The notes: generated from the letters alone by a model not told the origin. Positions 26,840-36,190 are shown, counted from the first letter of the stretch. The stretch: DNA of 64,000 nt from Pseudomonadales bacterium (GCA_002701845.1 NZXG01000048.1:1-64000); one strand, 5' to 3'. Translations and numbers: made by a program.

Positions 26840-27832
26840 ATGGAAACCCTAGGTTTATCATTTGCCCTGGTGGTATTGGCGGGTTTGGTGGCAATATTCA
26901 TTGGTGTCTATCTAAAATCCATAGAGTTTGCCGCTCTGGCGGTCCCCGCTCAAACCGCTGCGTTCAAGCACTTAAAAAATATACGCTTTGAGAAAATGGA
27001 TAAAGAAGCAGTTATGGTGCTGACTTTACAGAAGAGTGGGTCCACGCTGTTATGCTATGTATGTGCCTTGATCAATACCAGGAACAACATTAATAAATTT
27101 CGCAACGACTTCGATTTGCTCCCTATGCTGTCTTTTGACCAGCCCATGATATACCAGAATATAAATGCCCGTCAGGATGGGAAGTATCAGTTGTACAAGA
27201 TCAATGGTCGGGCGAATACTTTCCACGCCCTGTTGACTGAGCGGTACAATATTAAGAAGGTTATCTGGATGTGCCGCGAGTTCAGTGGTTACTATCGTTC
27301 GGTGTACTGGTGGGTAAATGCATTCTACCCTAAGATTACACCTTTGAAACTAGCACCAATTAGGCCTTTGTTTTATTTGCGTTTCCTGCCCTGGGATCTG
27401 TTTAAGGCCAAGACTCTGGAGAAATTGGCATCGGATCATGTGGAAGAGCTATGGTTTGTGTACAACCTGGTAAAGCAACGTCCTGTCGCTGAGTTTATGG
27501 CGCTTTCTTATGAACAGCTTATTGGTAGAAAAGAGTCAGCTTTGAAAGTCATTGCAGACTGGTTCGGTGTGGATGCTGATAGTGAGATGATACATTCTAT
27601 TGCCCACAAAACCTCAAAAGAGGAAATGGCCAGGGGAGATCGGTTTGATCCTCTGCATTTCGGAGACGGTGGTGGCCAGACGAAGATCAATCTACAACCC
27701 CACCAACACAAGCTAAGTGATCGGGATATGGAAGTTTACAATGATATTTTTCGGCGTCGATTCGAGGTTGTAGGTATTAAATCGTACGATGAATTCACTG
27801 AATTACTTTGGAAGCGGGCTAATGGTGGCTAG
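26840..27832 (+). CDS. Membrane-anchored sulfotransferase
   Basis: A 330-residue protein with one N-terminal transmembrane helix (residues about 6-26) and a sulfotransferase domain. VLTLQKSGSTLLCYV (60-74) is the 5'-phosphosulfate-binding loop, and VIWMCREFSGYYRSVYWW (about 142-159) is the 3'-phosphate-binding segment. A basic/aromatic region and the late loop KTSKEEMARGDRFDPLHFGDG (about 257-277, near the PAPS adenine site) complete the fold. With a short periplasmic or luminal end, the catalytic part would face the cytoplasm, where PAPS is made. In context it may sulfate the finished acyl/polyketide chain. The ATG follows GAGGATAA. Its end overlaps the next gene by 11 bases. Confidence 0.8.
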   Translation: METLGLSFALVVLAGLVAIFIGVYLKSIEFAALAVPAQTAAFKHLKNIRFEKMDKEAVMVLTLQKSGSTLLCYVCALINTRNNINKFRNDFDLLPMLSFDQPMIYQNINARQDGKYQLYKINGRANTFHALLTERYNIKKVIWMCREFSGYYRSVYWWVNAFYPKITPLKLAPIRPLFYLRFLPWDLFKAKTLEKLASDHVEELWFVYNLVKQRPVAEFMALSYEQLIGRKESALKVIADWFGVDADSEMIHSIAHKTSKEEMARGDRFDPLHFGDGGGQTKINLQPHQHKLSDRDMEVYNDIFRRRFEVVGIKSYDEFTELLWKRANGG

Positions 27833-28388
27833 CATACGGCAATGGCTGTATCGCATTTTGGGTGAAATTCCCGTCGCACTATTTGTTTTTGTAGGTTATG
27901 GACACGGCATAACGCAGCCTGATATTCAACGCTGGATTGAGGCTTTCTCGATTACTTCCCTGGCGGCACTGTTACATACCATAAGCCTGTTGTCACGACC
28001 GGAGCCCATTAACAGACTGTTGTTAGGGGCAAATCTGTATTTGCTCATAGGTGGCACAGCGGTAGCCTTCAACAAGGCGAATTTCCTGTTTTGGCTGGAT
28101 CACTATCAGGAAACAACAGTATTCCTGGTTATTTCATTGCTTGGGTTATTGACTACTGTGGCTGCTCCTTCGGGGTTTATTGGCGTCAAGTGTGCAGAAC
28201 GCTCTATTGTATTCAAATACTCACTCTGGCTCCTCCTATTAGCGATACTGGCTACACTGGTCAGCTACGAATTACGGGGTGATCCACTTCTCGCTGGTTT
28301 CGCCCCGTTTATTGCTTTAGTCATTTTTCAGAAGTTGATGGCCAAGCGCCTCATGGGGAAAGCGTTGCGGGCTGAGCCAGTGCATTAA
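27822..28388 (+). CDS. Small integral membrane protein of the cluster
   Basis: A 188-residue protein with about five hydrophobic segments (residues about 12-30, 40-56, 64-82, 95-113, 128-146, with a further hydrophobic stretch near 155-170) and a basic C-terminal end. I do not recognise a family. The ATG at 27822 is chosen because GGAAG lies seven bases upstream; a frame open to 27789 would add eleven residues. It overlaps the 3' end of the sulfotransferase gene, so the two are coupled and may form a membrane unit that modifies or moves the product. There is no transporter signature, so any export role is speculative. Confidence 0.72.
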   Translation: MVASIRQWLYRILGEIPVALFVFVGYGHGITQPDIQRWIEAFSITSLAALLHTISLLSRPEPINRLLLGANLYLLIGGTAVAFNKANFLFWLDHYQETTVFLVISLLGLLTTVAAPSGFIGVKCAERSIVFKYSLWLLLLAILATLVSYELRGDPLLAGFAPFIALVIFQKLMAKRLMGKALRAEPVH

Positions 28389-28483
28389 ATCAGCATATAG
28401 CTGGATGGGGCGTCAAGGCTAGCGATGACTAGCCAGACGAGACTGGATCATTCGGTATTTCAGTAGTACAAAGCTGGGATAAC

Positions 28484-29179
28484 ATGACTAAGTGTATCGT
28501 AGAGGAAAACCTGGTGAACTGGTTTCCAGGTGGCGACAAGGTGTGTGCTTGCCGGTTTGACATATCACAGTATACGGATGCCAGTTATGGCACCTACCGT
28601 ATACCCTATCCTTTAATTCTGACTAACGCCGCGCTTAAACGCAGGGCAGAATATTTGGCAGGACGTTATTGTGCCATGAAATCGTTGCAGGCTTGCAGTC
28701 AGGGTGTGGATATTATTGATCTCTGTGCTGAATGGCATTCGCTGTGGCCCAATGGTTTTCTGGGATCAATCAGCCATAGCCAGCAACGCGCGGTTGCCGT
28801 GACGTCACCACAGCAGCTGTCGGTTGGCGTTGGTATTGATATTGAAAAAAGAGTCACCGTAGATAAAGCCATCCGTCTACAGAATCTGCTCTACACTAAA
28901 GAGGAATTCTGTCGGTTGGTAAGATCTCTGACAGAGCCGGATCTGCTGTTTACGCTGGCATTTTCCCTCAAAGAAAGTTTCTATAAAGCGATGGTTACAC
29001 CATTGCAGCCTTATCTTCGCTTCCACAGTGTCAGTTTGTGTGAGATAGACTGGAATACGCAAAGAGTAAAATGCCAACTGAATCAGACGTTGAATCCGGC
29101 ATTATTTGCGGGGAAGGAGTTTGAGGGTTCGTTCGTGGTGACCCCGGACAGTTACGTTGTGACCCTGGTAAAATTATAG
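28484..29179 (+). CDS. 4'-phosphopantetheinyl transferase (EntD/Sfp-type)
   Basis: A 231-residue phosphopantetheinyl transferase. The magnesium-binding motif VGIDIEKR holds Asp119 and Glu121, and FSLKESFYKA (about 160-169) holds the catalytic Glu/Lys of the W/F-xxKExxxK motif. ISHS (96-99) is typical of the EntD subgroup. It transfers phosphopantetheine from CoA to the carrier-protein serine, here most likely Ser51 of the ACP encoded at 12.1 kb. It is the last gene of the co-directional set, separated by 95 bases from the membrane protein gene, and marks the right end of the cluster. Confidence 0.93.
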   Translation: MTKCIVEENLVNWFPGGDKVCACRFDISQYTDASYGTYRIPYPLILTNAALKRRAEYLAGRYCAMKSLQACSQGVDIIDLCAEWHSLWPNGFLGSISHSQQRAVAVTSPQQLSVGVGIDIEKRVTVDKAIRLQNLLYTKEEFCRLVRSLTEPDLLFTLAFSLKESFYKAMVTPLQPYLRFHSVSLCEIDWNTQRVKCQLNQTLNPALFAGKEFEGSFVVTPDSYVVTLVKL

Positions 29180-29182
29180 GAC

Positions 29183-29220
29183 CCCATCTGACGTACGATT
29201 TTGGCATCAGACGGGTTTAA
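29183..29220. terminator. Possible bidirectional terminator between convergent genes
   Basis: Arms CCCATCTGA (29183-29191) and TCAGACGGG (29207-29215) with one mismatch and a 15-base loop, followed by TTTAAAT. It lies between the phosphopantetheinyl transferase stop and the convergent DUF2269 gene, whose stop codon is within the right arm. Confidence 0.4.
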
Positions 29221-29674
29221 ATACCATAAAATAGAGGTTCGCCAGTGGTAATAACGTTGCAACCGCTCCTGCTAGATTCCAGCTTCGTGATAGCATCCAG
29301 TACCGCTGAGGGATAGGCTTGCCGGAAGCGAATCCCCTGGCTAATCGTGCTTGATAGATCTGAATCGGAATTAAAATCAGTACCCATATCACACCGGACA
29401 ATATAAAAAGCCACCAGCCTGTTGCGATCCAATAGGTTTCAAAGACGCCGCCGAAGGCTGGAGCCATTAACTGCCCGGTGGTATAGATAAGCACCACACC
29501 CACTGCAGTAAAGGCAATATCGGTTATGGTGACTAACCTCTGGGCATAACTCACGACGGCAGGATCACGGGTCCGATCCGCCATCACTTTCCAAACGGCG
29601 GTGACAATTATATTTCCTAGAAATATGACCACTCCGAGCAGATGAATTGACTTCAGGACTGTATAATATTCCAT
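29207..29674 (-). CDS. DUF2269-family membrane protein
   Basis: A 155-residue inner-membrane protein with four hydrophobic segments (about 6-26, 48-68, 80-104, 133-152). The start YYTVLKSIHLLGVVIFLGNIIVTAVWK, with a His in the first helix and the GN motif, is characteristic of DUF2269 (PF10027). The family has no known activity; the conserved His and aromatic residues have prompted comparison with heme-binding membrane proteins, which I cannot test. GGAGG lies upstream of the ATG at 29674. It reads toward the polyketide cluster and is probably not part of it. Confidence 0.8.
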   Translation of the reverse strand: MEYYTVLKSIHLLGVVIFLGNIIVTAVWKVMADRTRDPAVVSYAQRLVTITDIAFTAVGVVLIYTTGQLMAPAFGGVFETYWIATGWWLFILSGVIWVLILIPIQIYQARLARGFASGKPIPQRYWMLSRSWNLAGAVATLLPLANLYFMVFKPV

Positions 29675-29893
29675 AGCGGATTGTCGCCTCCCTTGGGTGT
29701 GTGGATCTGGGTTGTGTGGATCTGTCCTCGGTAAGTTCCCGGTAGTGGCTTGTTAAACATCTACTACATTTGTGACGACTTTCTACAGGTTTTTCCTCGG
29801 ATAATTAATGGTAATAAAAGAATTTTTCAGTTTGAATAAATCATATTTTTTACGGTGAACTGTCGTCCCTTTCTGCTGGTTCAATGAAGTAAA

Positions 29894-30571
29894 TCAACGC
29901 ACGGAAAACTCGGATGTTACCACTCGCATGGCATAGTGAATCAATTCGGTACGATCAAGGTCTGTGCGATCAAATAAGCTGCTACCGGAGCGGTCTTGAA
30001 GCATAATTACTCCGTGCAGCGCGCCACGGACGAACATCGCAGTCTGCAATGGATTATCGACCTTGTTCGGGTCGATGGTCCCATCGTCAATCCCCTTTTG
30101 CACGGCATCGCGGGTGAGCGCCATTATCTGGTCTTCAACGGCCATCATTTCTTCCTGATTTGCGGTGGCTTCATGAGCTACCTTGGTCGGGCTGTGTAAT
30201 GCCATTTGCATGCACAGGAATTGAAAGTGATCGTTATCTTCCAAATAGAATCGGTAATAAGCTTCTCCAATAGCGGTCATGGCCTCAATGCCGCTTCGGG
30301 TCTCCTTGACGGCTTGCCGCATCCTCTCCAGTAATGCTTCTCCAGCGTTCAATACCAGACCCATAAGGATGTCGTCTTTGTCTTTGAAATAAACATATAA
30401 CAATCCCCGGCTGAGCCCGGCGGCCTGGGCGATATCGTCCATGGCCGTTTTTTCGTAACCTTTTGAAAGTATTTTCGATCTAGCCGCCTCGAGAATACTT
30501 TCCCGGCGTTGTCGTTTCTCTTTCTCATTCCTGGAACGCGGTCTCAAAGCCAGGGACTCCTGATTTTTCAA
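29894..30571 (-). CDS. TetR-family transcriptional regulator
   Basis: A 225-residue TetR regulator. The DNA-binding domain is RRESILEAARSKILSKGYEKTAMDDIAQAAGLSRGLLYVYFKDKDDILMG (given here only as landmarks between residues about 23-72), with the recognition helix around GLSRGLLY. The C-terminal ligand-binding part is all-helical. It is divergent from the RND efflux pair across 90 bases that hold a perfect 8+8 palindrome, so it most likely represses the pump and itself. The start appears to be a TTG at 30571; no better in-frame start is seen before the domain. Confidence 0.9.
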   Translation of the reverse strand: MKNQESLALRPRSRNEKEKRQRRESILEAARSKILSKGYEKTAMDDIAQAAGLSRGLLYVYFKDKDDILMGLVLNAGEALLERMRQAVKETRSGIEAMTAIGEAYYRFYLEDNDHFQFLCMQMALHSPTKVAHEATANQEEMMAVEDQIMALTRDAVQKGIDDGTIDPNKVDNPLQTAMFVRGALHGVIMLQDRSGSSLFDRTDLDRTELIHYAMRVVTSEFSVR

Positions 30572-30580
30572 TGATGAATA

Positions 30581-30613
30581 TTGACATTGTGTTAATTAAT
30601 ATCAAAATGTCAA
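30581..30613. promoter_or_regulatory. Probable TetR operator
   Basis: Perfect inverted repeat TTGACATT (30581-30588) and AATGTCAA (30606-30613) around a 17-base AT-rich spacer containing TTAATTAA. It lies between the divergent TetR and efflux genes. Both arms contain TTGACA, so a -35 element on either strand could be covered by the repressor. The assignment to this TetR protein is inferred from position. Confidence 0.65.
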
Positions 30614-30661
30614 CTGAAGGCGTGAATTACTCTTCCCGCAGAATCAGGAGGCGGCTCAACG

Positions 30662-31756
30662 ATGACTACCCCAAGTAAGTTTCGGATCGTGGTGTTTTGC
30701 ATCAGTACATCGCTGCTGGCTTGTGCTCCCGCTGAGAATCCCGATCAGGCCGCCGCCGGTGATGTTACAGAGATGCAGGCTCAGCCACTACCTGTGCGCG
30801 TGGTACAGCCCCGGCCTGGAAGTGAAGGGCATTATTTGACGTTTATGGGTACGGCAAGGGCTGCCAATCGTGTCACCATCCGTTCCCAGATACGTGGCCG
30901 TCTGCTGGAGCGAAAAGTCAAGCTGGGTGACGTGGTAGAAGAGAACGAGGTGCTGGCCCGGGTTTATAACCCAGGCGCCACGCCTTCAGCGATGGCGGCA
31001 AAACAGAGTTGGGAACAGGCGAAAGTCGAGGCGGAGCAAGCACAGCGTGATTATGTTCGAATCAAGAGCTTACGCGAAAAACAGGTAGCATCCATTCAGG
31101 AATCGGAAGCCGCCCGCAGCCGGCTGCTGGGAGCCAGAGCCGCTAAGGAGGCAGCGGAATCCCGTTATAAGCAGGCTGTACAGGTCGATGAGGAACAGGT
31201 ATTACGTGCGCCATTTTCCGGTGTGATTACGGCAACGCCAGTGGAGCCCGGAGAGGTTATTGAGGTGGGACAGGCGCTACTGCAACTGGCGGATCCTGAT
31301 GAGGTGGAAGTGGAGGTGATTGTCAGCGACGCGGTGGTGTCCTCGGTGCAGCGGGGCGATCAATTGCCAGTACAGACTCCGTTTTCCGGTGACCGGAACT
31401 ACAATGGCATCGTGCGGGAAGTGACGCCATTTCGCGAGAGGGGAGCGCTGCCCACCGTGGTGGTACGGGTAGCTGAGGCGGACTTGAACCCCGGCACCAC
31501 TGTTTACATTCAGTTTGCATCCGCTTATCCCGGTGACTTCGCTGTACCGGTCACCTCAGTGATTAAAACCGGTTACGACAAGAGCGCGGTATACCGTCTC
31601 ACCGGTGATGCTCAGGTAGAGTTGGTTCCGGTGATTCCATTGCAGGTGGTGGATAATCTGATGGTGTTGAATGGCGATCTCGACCCTCAGGATAACGTTG
31701 TCAGTGCCGGTAACCATCAATTGTTTCCCGGTGCGAAAGTGAGGGTGGTACCGTGA
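30662..31756 (+). CDS. RND efflux periplasmic adaptor (membrane fusion protein)
   Basis: A 364-residue adaptor. The N-terminus is a lipoprotein signal with lipobox LLAC (Cys21), so it is anchored to the outer face of the inner membrane. The lipoyl/barrel-sandwich halves flank an alpha-hairpin (about 110-180, rich in Glu/Ala/Arg), and the APFSGVITATPVEPGEVIEVGQALLQL stretch is typical of the family (second lipoyl half). It links the RND pump encoded next to an outer-membrane channel, which is not encoded here. GGAGG lies upstream of the ATG. The gene overlaps the pump gene by four bases (GTGA). Confidence 0.93.
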   Translation: MTTPSKFRIVVFCISTSLLACAPAENPDQAAAGDVTEMQAQPLPVRVVQPRPGSEGHYLTFMGTARAANRVTIRSQIRGRLLERKVKLGDVVEENEVLARVYNPGATPSAMAAKQSWEQAKVEAEQAQRDYVRIKSLREKQVASIQESEAARSRLLGARAAKEAAESRYKQAVQVDEEQVLRAPFSGVITATPVEPGEVIEVGQALLQLADPDEVEVEVIVSDAVVSSVQRGDQLPVQTPFSGDRNYNGIVREVTPFRERGALPTVVVRVAEADLNPGTTVYIQFASAYPGDFAVPVTSVIKTGYDKSAVYRLTGDAQVELVPVIPLQVVDNLMVLNGDLDPQDNVVSAGNHQLFPGAKVRVVP

Positions 31757-34700
31757 GCTTGTATCAAATACTGGTCAGGTATCAACGTTTCGTATTTGGG
31801 TTTGCGGCGCTGATGGTACTGGCCGGACTCGCAGCTTATGGCACCATGGCCCGGCAGGAGGACCCGAGTTTTCCCTATCGAGCCGGTATTTTGCAGGTGG
31901 TATTTCCCGGAGCCAGCGCCAGCCAAATTGAAAAGCTAATCACCGAGCCTCTGGAAGAAGAGCTGGCACAGGTGGAAGAGCTGAAGCAATTGGAATCTGT
32001 ATCCCGCGACGACCTGGCGGTACTCACTTTACAGCTGAAAGATAAAATATACGATACCGATGCAGCCTGGGATCGGGTGCGTCGCGCTATGGAGCGGGCC
32101 AGGGTGGAATTTCCCTCAGGTGTCAGTTTTATGCAGTTGGATGACCGGCTGATGGATATTCCAACTGTTGTGTTAAGCGTCATCGGTGATGAGGATCCGG
32201 TGGCGCTGGCGGATGCCGCTGACGAAATTAAGCAGCAGTTGCTATCCGTAAGTGGCGTATCACGGGTAGAGATGAACGGCGCCCCGGAAAAAGAACTGGT
32301 AGTCGCGATCGACGAAAGAATGCTGCACCAGATGGGAATCAGCCGGCAGACGGTGGTGGATCACCTTCGCCAGCGTAATTTGCTGACGCCAGGCGGCCTG
32401 TTAAACAGTGGATCGCGGTTTATCCGGCTTAATACCCAATCAGACATATTGCGGGTAAGGGATCTGGCGCTTCTGCCCATTGCCTTGCCCAATGGCCAAC
32501 AGGTGCCTCTTAATGCAGTTGCAGATATTCGCATTGAGCCCCGCCAGCCGCTGGCACCCCAAACATTCCATAATGGTGAACGAGTCATATCTTTGGGTGT
32601 TATTACTGTCCGGGGTCAGACTGACACTATCGGTTTCGGTGAACGTCTGCGGAAAAAGGTCGCTAGCATAGAGGAACAGTATCACCCATTGGAAATCAAG
32701 GAGGCTTTTTTCCAGCCGACTTTTGTCAAAACCAGACTGGATAATCTGCAGTTCAGCCTGCTGATCAGTGCCGGTATTATCGCTGTGATTGTTTTTCTGG
32801 CACTGGGTTGGCGTACTGGGCTGTTGGTTTCTTTGGTGTTGCCGGTGGTGGCATTAATCACCCTGGCGGTTTACAACATGGGCGGTGGCATACTGCATCA
32901 GATCGCGGTCATTGGAGTAGTTATATCCCTGGGCATTCTGGTGGATAATGCCATTGTCATCGTGGAGTCCATCGAAACCAAACTGCGACAGGGAGTCGGT
33001 CGCGCACAGGCAGTCCGAGAGTCGGTAACTCAATTGGCCATGCCGTTATTTTCCTCAACGGGCACCACCATTGCTGCGTTTATACCGCTGTTACTGTCAA
33101 AAGGCGGCACCGCGGATTTCACCCGAGGTATTCCGGTTATGATCGTTATAGCCATGATTACCAGTTATGTGATTTCGGTAATGTTATTACCTCTGGTGTG
33201 CTACTACTGGCTCAAACCTGGGCGGCATCGCAGCGTGCCCGGGAGTCATTGGGTGGCCGAGCGACTGGTTAGAGTACAGGCGCATCACGCCAATAAGGCC
33301 TTGCTGGTGGTGCTGGCATTAATGCTGGGTTCCCTGGCTTTGGGCCCTTTCTTGAAAATGCAGTTTTTCCCCTCAGCAGACCGCAATCAAATTCAAGTTG
33401 ATTTGGAGCTGCCTACCGGCACTCCCGTGGACTACACTGCAGAACTGAGTCAGAAAATAGAACAGCAGCTGTTACAGCGTGATGATGTTATCTCAGTGAT
33501 GCGCTCTGTGGGCATGACGGGGTTTCGCTTTTACTACAATCTGTCGTCGTTGCCTAATGCGCCCAATCGGGCGCGGTTGATGGTCAACACCCGGGATTTT
33601 GCCGATAACCAGCGAATAATCCATTGGATTGAGAATGAAGTTCGCTTCCAGATGCCAGAAGCCACTCTGATTGCCAAGCCACTGGGGCAGGGGCCGCCGT
33701 TGCCGGCTCCTATCGTATTGCGGCTACAACACCCCGATCAGGAGGTGTTGACAACAGCAACCCAGGAGGTTTTGCAGGCGCTTTATCCTATTGCCGGTAC
33801 CCGCTCCATTCGCACTAATCTGGATACTGGCATTGCCGAACTGGAAGTGACCATCGACGATTACAGCAGCAACGAATTGGGCATCCAGCGGCCCCGTGTA
33901 ACCAGTGAAATTTTCGGGCAATTACGGGGCCTTGATGCAGGGCAATACCGTTACAGCAATGATCCGGTGACGATGCGTGTACGTTCTGTATCCGGTGAGT
34001 ATACCTCTCCAAATCGGATGCCAGGACTCTATCTTTATCCAGACCAGAAGCCTGTTCCTCTGCAAACCATCGCCAATATCAATGCCACCATGGCGGCCAG
34101 TGAAATCTACCACTTTAACGGTGTTCCCACGGTGAATATCTACAGTGAACTACAGCCCGGCGCGGCTTTCAATGAGGTGTTGGAGCGGCTCTATCAGAAA
34201 CTGGAGGAGAATCCGTTACCGGGGGGGGTTAATATGATTATCGGCGGTGAGTCCGAGGGCTCCGCGGACGCCAACAACGCCATCCTTAAAACCGCACCCA
34301 TTGGCATTATGGTGATGATCTTTTTCATGTTGCTGGAATTCAATTCCTACCGCCGGCTGTTGATGGTGTTGTGCACCATCCCCCTGGCGGCGGTGGGTAT
34401 TCTGCCAGGATTGGTGCTCACTGGCTCGCCGTTCGGGTTTCAGTCGTTATTGGGGGTGATCGCGCTGGTGGGTATCGTGGTGAATAACGCGATCGTGTTA
34501 TTGGATGTGGTGGACTCGGAGCTGGAACAGGGCAGCTCAGTGCTGGAGGCCGTGCAACATGCCATTCGGCAACGAACGGCCCCCATCCTGCTGACCACAG
34601 CCACCACCATTCTGGGGTTGCTGCCACTGGCGCTGTCCAGTTCCACCCTGTGGCCGCCGTTGGCCTGGGCGGTGATCTCCGGGCTGGCCATGAGCACGTT

Positions 34701-34782
34701 GTTGACGCTCATCGCCGTGCCGGGCCTGTGTCAGCTGTTGTTGCGGCCCAGGCCCCCTGAGCCGCAACCGGAAACAGCCTGA
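31753..34782 (+). CDS. RND (AcrB/HAE1-like) efflux pump
   Basis: A 1009-residue inner-membrane proton-driven pump with twelve transmembrane helices and two large periplasmic loops. TM4 carries GILVDNAIVIVES with the proton-relay Asp, and the repeated segment in the second half is GIVVNNAIVLLDVVDS. The final helices and the LTLIAVPGLCQLLLR end fit the family; the length is near the usual 1020-1050. The start GTG overlaps the adaptor stop. No dedicated outer-membrane factor follows, so a shared TolC-type channel is likely. Substrates are unknown; the nearby oxygenase genes make hydrophobic compounds plausible. Confidence 0.94.
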   Translation: MSLYQILVRYQRFVFGFAALMVLAGLAAYGTMARQEDPSFPYRAGILQVVFPGASASQIEKLITEPLEEELAQVEELKQLESVSRDDLAVLTLQLKDKIYDTDAAWDRVRRAMERARVEFPSGVSFMQLDDRLMDIPTVVLSVIGDEDPVALADAADEIKQQLLSVSGVSRVEMNGAPEKELVVAIDERMLHQMGISRQTVVDHLRQRNLLTPGGLLNSGSRFIRLNTQSDILRVRDLALLPIALPNGQQVPLNAVADIRIEPRQPLAPQTFHNGERVISLGVITVRGQTDTIGFGERLRKKVASIEEQYHPLEIKEAFFQPTFVKTRLDNLQFSLLISAGIIAVIVFLALGWRTGLLVSLVLPVVALITLAVYNMGGGILHQIAVIGVVISLGILVDNAIVIVESIETKLRQGVGRAQAVRESVTQLAMPLFSSTGTTIAAFIPLLLSKGGTADFTRGIPVMIVIAMITSYVISVMLLPLVCYYWLKPGRHRSVPGSHWVAERLVRVQAHHANKALLVVLALMLGSLALGPFLKMQFFPSADRNQIQVDLELPTGTPVDYTAELSQKIEQQLLQRDDVISVMRSVGMTGFRFYYNLSSLPNAPNRARLMVNTRDFADNQRIIHWIENEVRFQMPEATLIAKPLGQGPPLPAPIVLRLQHPDQEVLTTATQEVLQALYPIAGTRSIRTNLDTGIAELEVTIDDYSSNELGIQRPRVTSEIFGQLRGLDAGQYRYSNDPVTMRVRSVSGEYTSPNRMPGLYLYPDQKPVPLQTIANINATMAASEIYHFNGVPTVNIYSELQPGAAFNEVLERLYQKLEENPLPGGVNMIIGGESEGSADANNAILKTAPIGIMVMIFFMLLEFNSYRRLLMVLCTIPLAAVGILPGLVLTGSPFGFQSLLGVIALVGIVVNNAIVLLDVVDSELEQGSSVLEAVQHAIRQRTAPILLTTATTILGLLPLALSSSTLWPPLAWAVISGLAMSTLLTLIAVPGLCQLLLRPRPPEPQPETA

Positions 34783-34792
34783 GACCAGGCCG

Positions 34793-36190
34793 CTATTTCA
34801 GGGGGGTGGGGGCGCCGGTGCCCATGTAGCTGGCCAGATTGCGGTGCAGGTTGGTGACTTTCTGCTCCTGGTGGGGGTTCGGCAGATTGCCCCGGAAGCC
34901 CCGGGATTGCAGCCCCTGTTGCACCAGTTCCATATTGGAAAAGTCCTGGGCAATCACTTTGCGCCAGTTCTCTTCGGTGGCTTCCTTGAACTGCCACTCC
35001 GTTGCCGGCGCCCCGCCCTCGGTGAAGCGTTCGATGGCCACGGCTTCGTAGATGCATTTATTGGGGTCGGTGCGATAGGGGCGGGTGCGGTAATAGAGTG
35101 CGAAAACCGGCCCTTGAAGAATGCTCATGTTGGGGAAGATGTGCCAGGCCAGACCGGCGGCGGCCATTTGCTGGTCGCTCATATCCGGCCACTTTACACC
35201 CAGAGCGGCATAATCTTTCTTACAGGATTCCAGCCAGTGGTGATGCACCTCCGCCGCCGGTGTGCCCTCCGGTAATTCGTCCACCAAACGTTCGGCGGCA
35301 TCCACCATCACCTGGGTGGTGGCGGCGCCCACGGTCTCCCAGAACTCCCGCTGCATTTGCGCCATCATGCGGCGGGCGTCGGCGCCTTTGCCGGTGCGGT
35401 GTACGGTGGTGGTGGCCGCGGAATCCTCCGCGGCCTGGTCCGGCGTATCGAAGCCGTCATTGCCATGCAGGCCCTGGGCTTTGCTCCAGGCATAGAAGTC
35501 CCCGTACTTGGACAGTTGCGGATGGGTGGCCGCCACATGGTAGGGTTCCATAAAAGCTTCCAGCGCCACCTTCCAGTTGCAGTCGAATACCGTCCACTGG
35601 CGGAATCGGTAGCGCATGTTTTCAAACTGAAATGGATCCAGCAGGCCGGCCGCCGGCTCCAGGAACGTCCGCAGCGGCATGCAGTCCGGGTCCATGTTGA
35701 TAAAGATCCAGCCGCCCCAGGTGTCCACCTGGACGGGGCTCAGGCACACCCGTTCTTCCGTGAGTGCCCCCTGCCAGTCCTCCCGGTTGAGTATGTCGGT
35801 ATTGTTGCCGGCAAGGTCAAAAGTCCAACCGTGATAACCGCAGAAGAAACGGCCGGCTTTGGAATTGCCCCGGGCGCCGTTACTGCCTTTGGGGACCGGC
35901 ACCAACCGTCGCCCCCGGTGGGGGCAGACGTTATGATAAGCCCGCAGGCGGTTATCGTTGGCGCGCACAATTAAAATGGAATCGTTACAGATTTCATAGG
36001 TCATGTAGTCGCCGAAGTGGGGCAGTTCTTCCACCCGCCCCACGTGTTGCCACACCCTGGCCCACAGTTTCTCAGCTTCCGCCGCCGCATACTCCGGGGA
36101 AGTGTAGGCCTCTGCAGGAAAAGTCAGAGGCTCAGACAAGTCCACCGTTGCTACCCGGTCCTGCCCGGGAATATCCCCTTTTTTATTCAC
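34793..36190 (-). CDS. Rieske-type ring-hydroxylating oxygenase, alpha subunit
   Basis: A 465-residue oxygenase large subunit. The Rieske [2Fe-2S] ligands are Cys89-x-His91 (NVCPHRGR) and Cys117-x2-His120 (FCGYHGWTF). The mononuclear iron site includes His218 and His223 (PYHVAATHP). I choose the GTG at 36190 because GAGGTGA stands seven bases upstream; a TTG five codons earlier is weaker. It lies 26 bases after the monooxygenase gene in the same direction, so the two are one operon. No small subunit, ferredoxin or reductase is encoded nearby; electrons must come from elsewhere. Such enzymes hydroxylate or demethylate aromatic or steroid-like compounds; the substrate is not resolvable. Confidence 0.92.
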   Translation of the reverse strand: MNKKGDIPGQDRVATVDLSEPLTFPAEAYTSPEYAAAEAEKLWARVWQHVGRVEELPHFGDYMTYEICNDSILIVRANDNRLRAYHNVCPHRGRRLVPVPKGSNGARGNSKAGRFFCGYHGWTFDLAGNNTDILNREDWQGALTEERVCLSPVQVDTWGGWIFINMDPDCMPLRTFLEPAAGLLDPFQFENMRYRFRQWTVFDCNWKVALEAFMEPYHVAATHPQLSKYGDFYAWSKAQGLHGNDGFDTPDQAAEDSAATTTVHRTGKGADARRMMAQMQREFWETVGAATTQVMVDAAERLVDELPEGTPAAEVHHHWLESCKKDYAALGVKWPDMSDQQMAAAGLAWHIFPNMSILQGPVFALYYRTRPYRTDPNKCIYEAVAIERFTEGGAPATEWQFKEATEENWRKVIAQDFSNMELVQQGLQSRGFRGNLPNPHQEQKVTNLHRNLASYMGTGAPTPLK

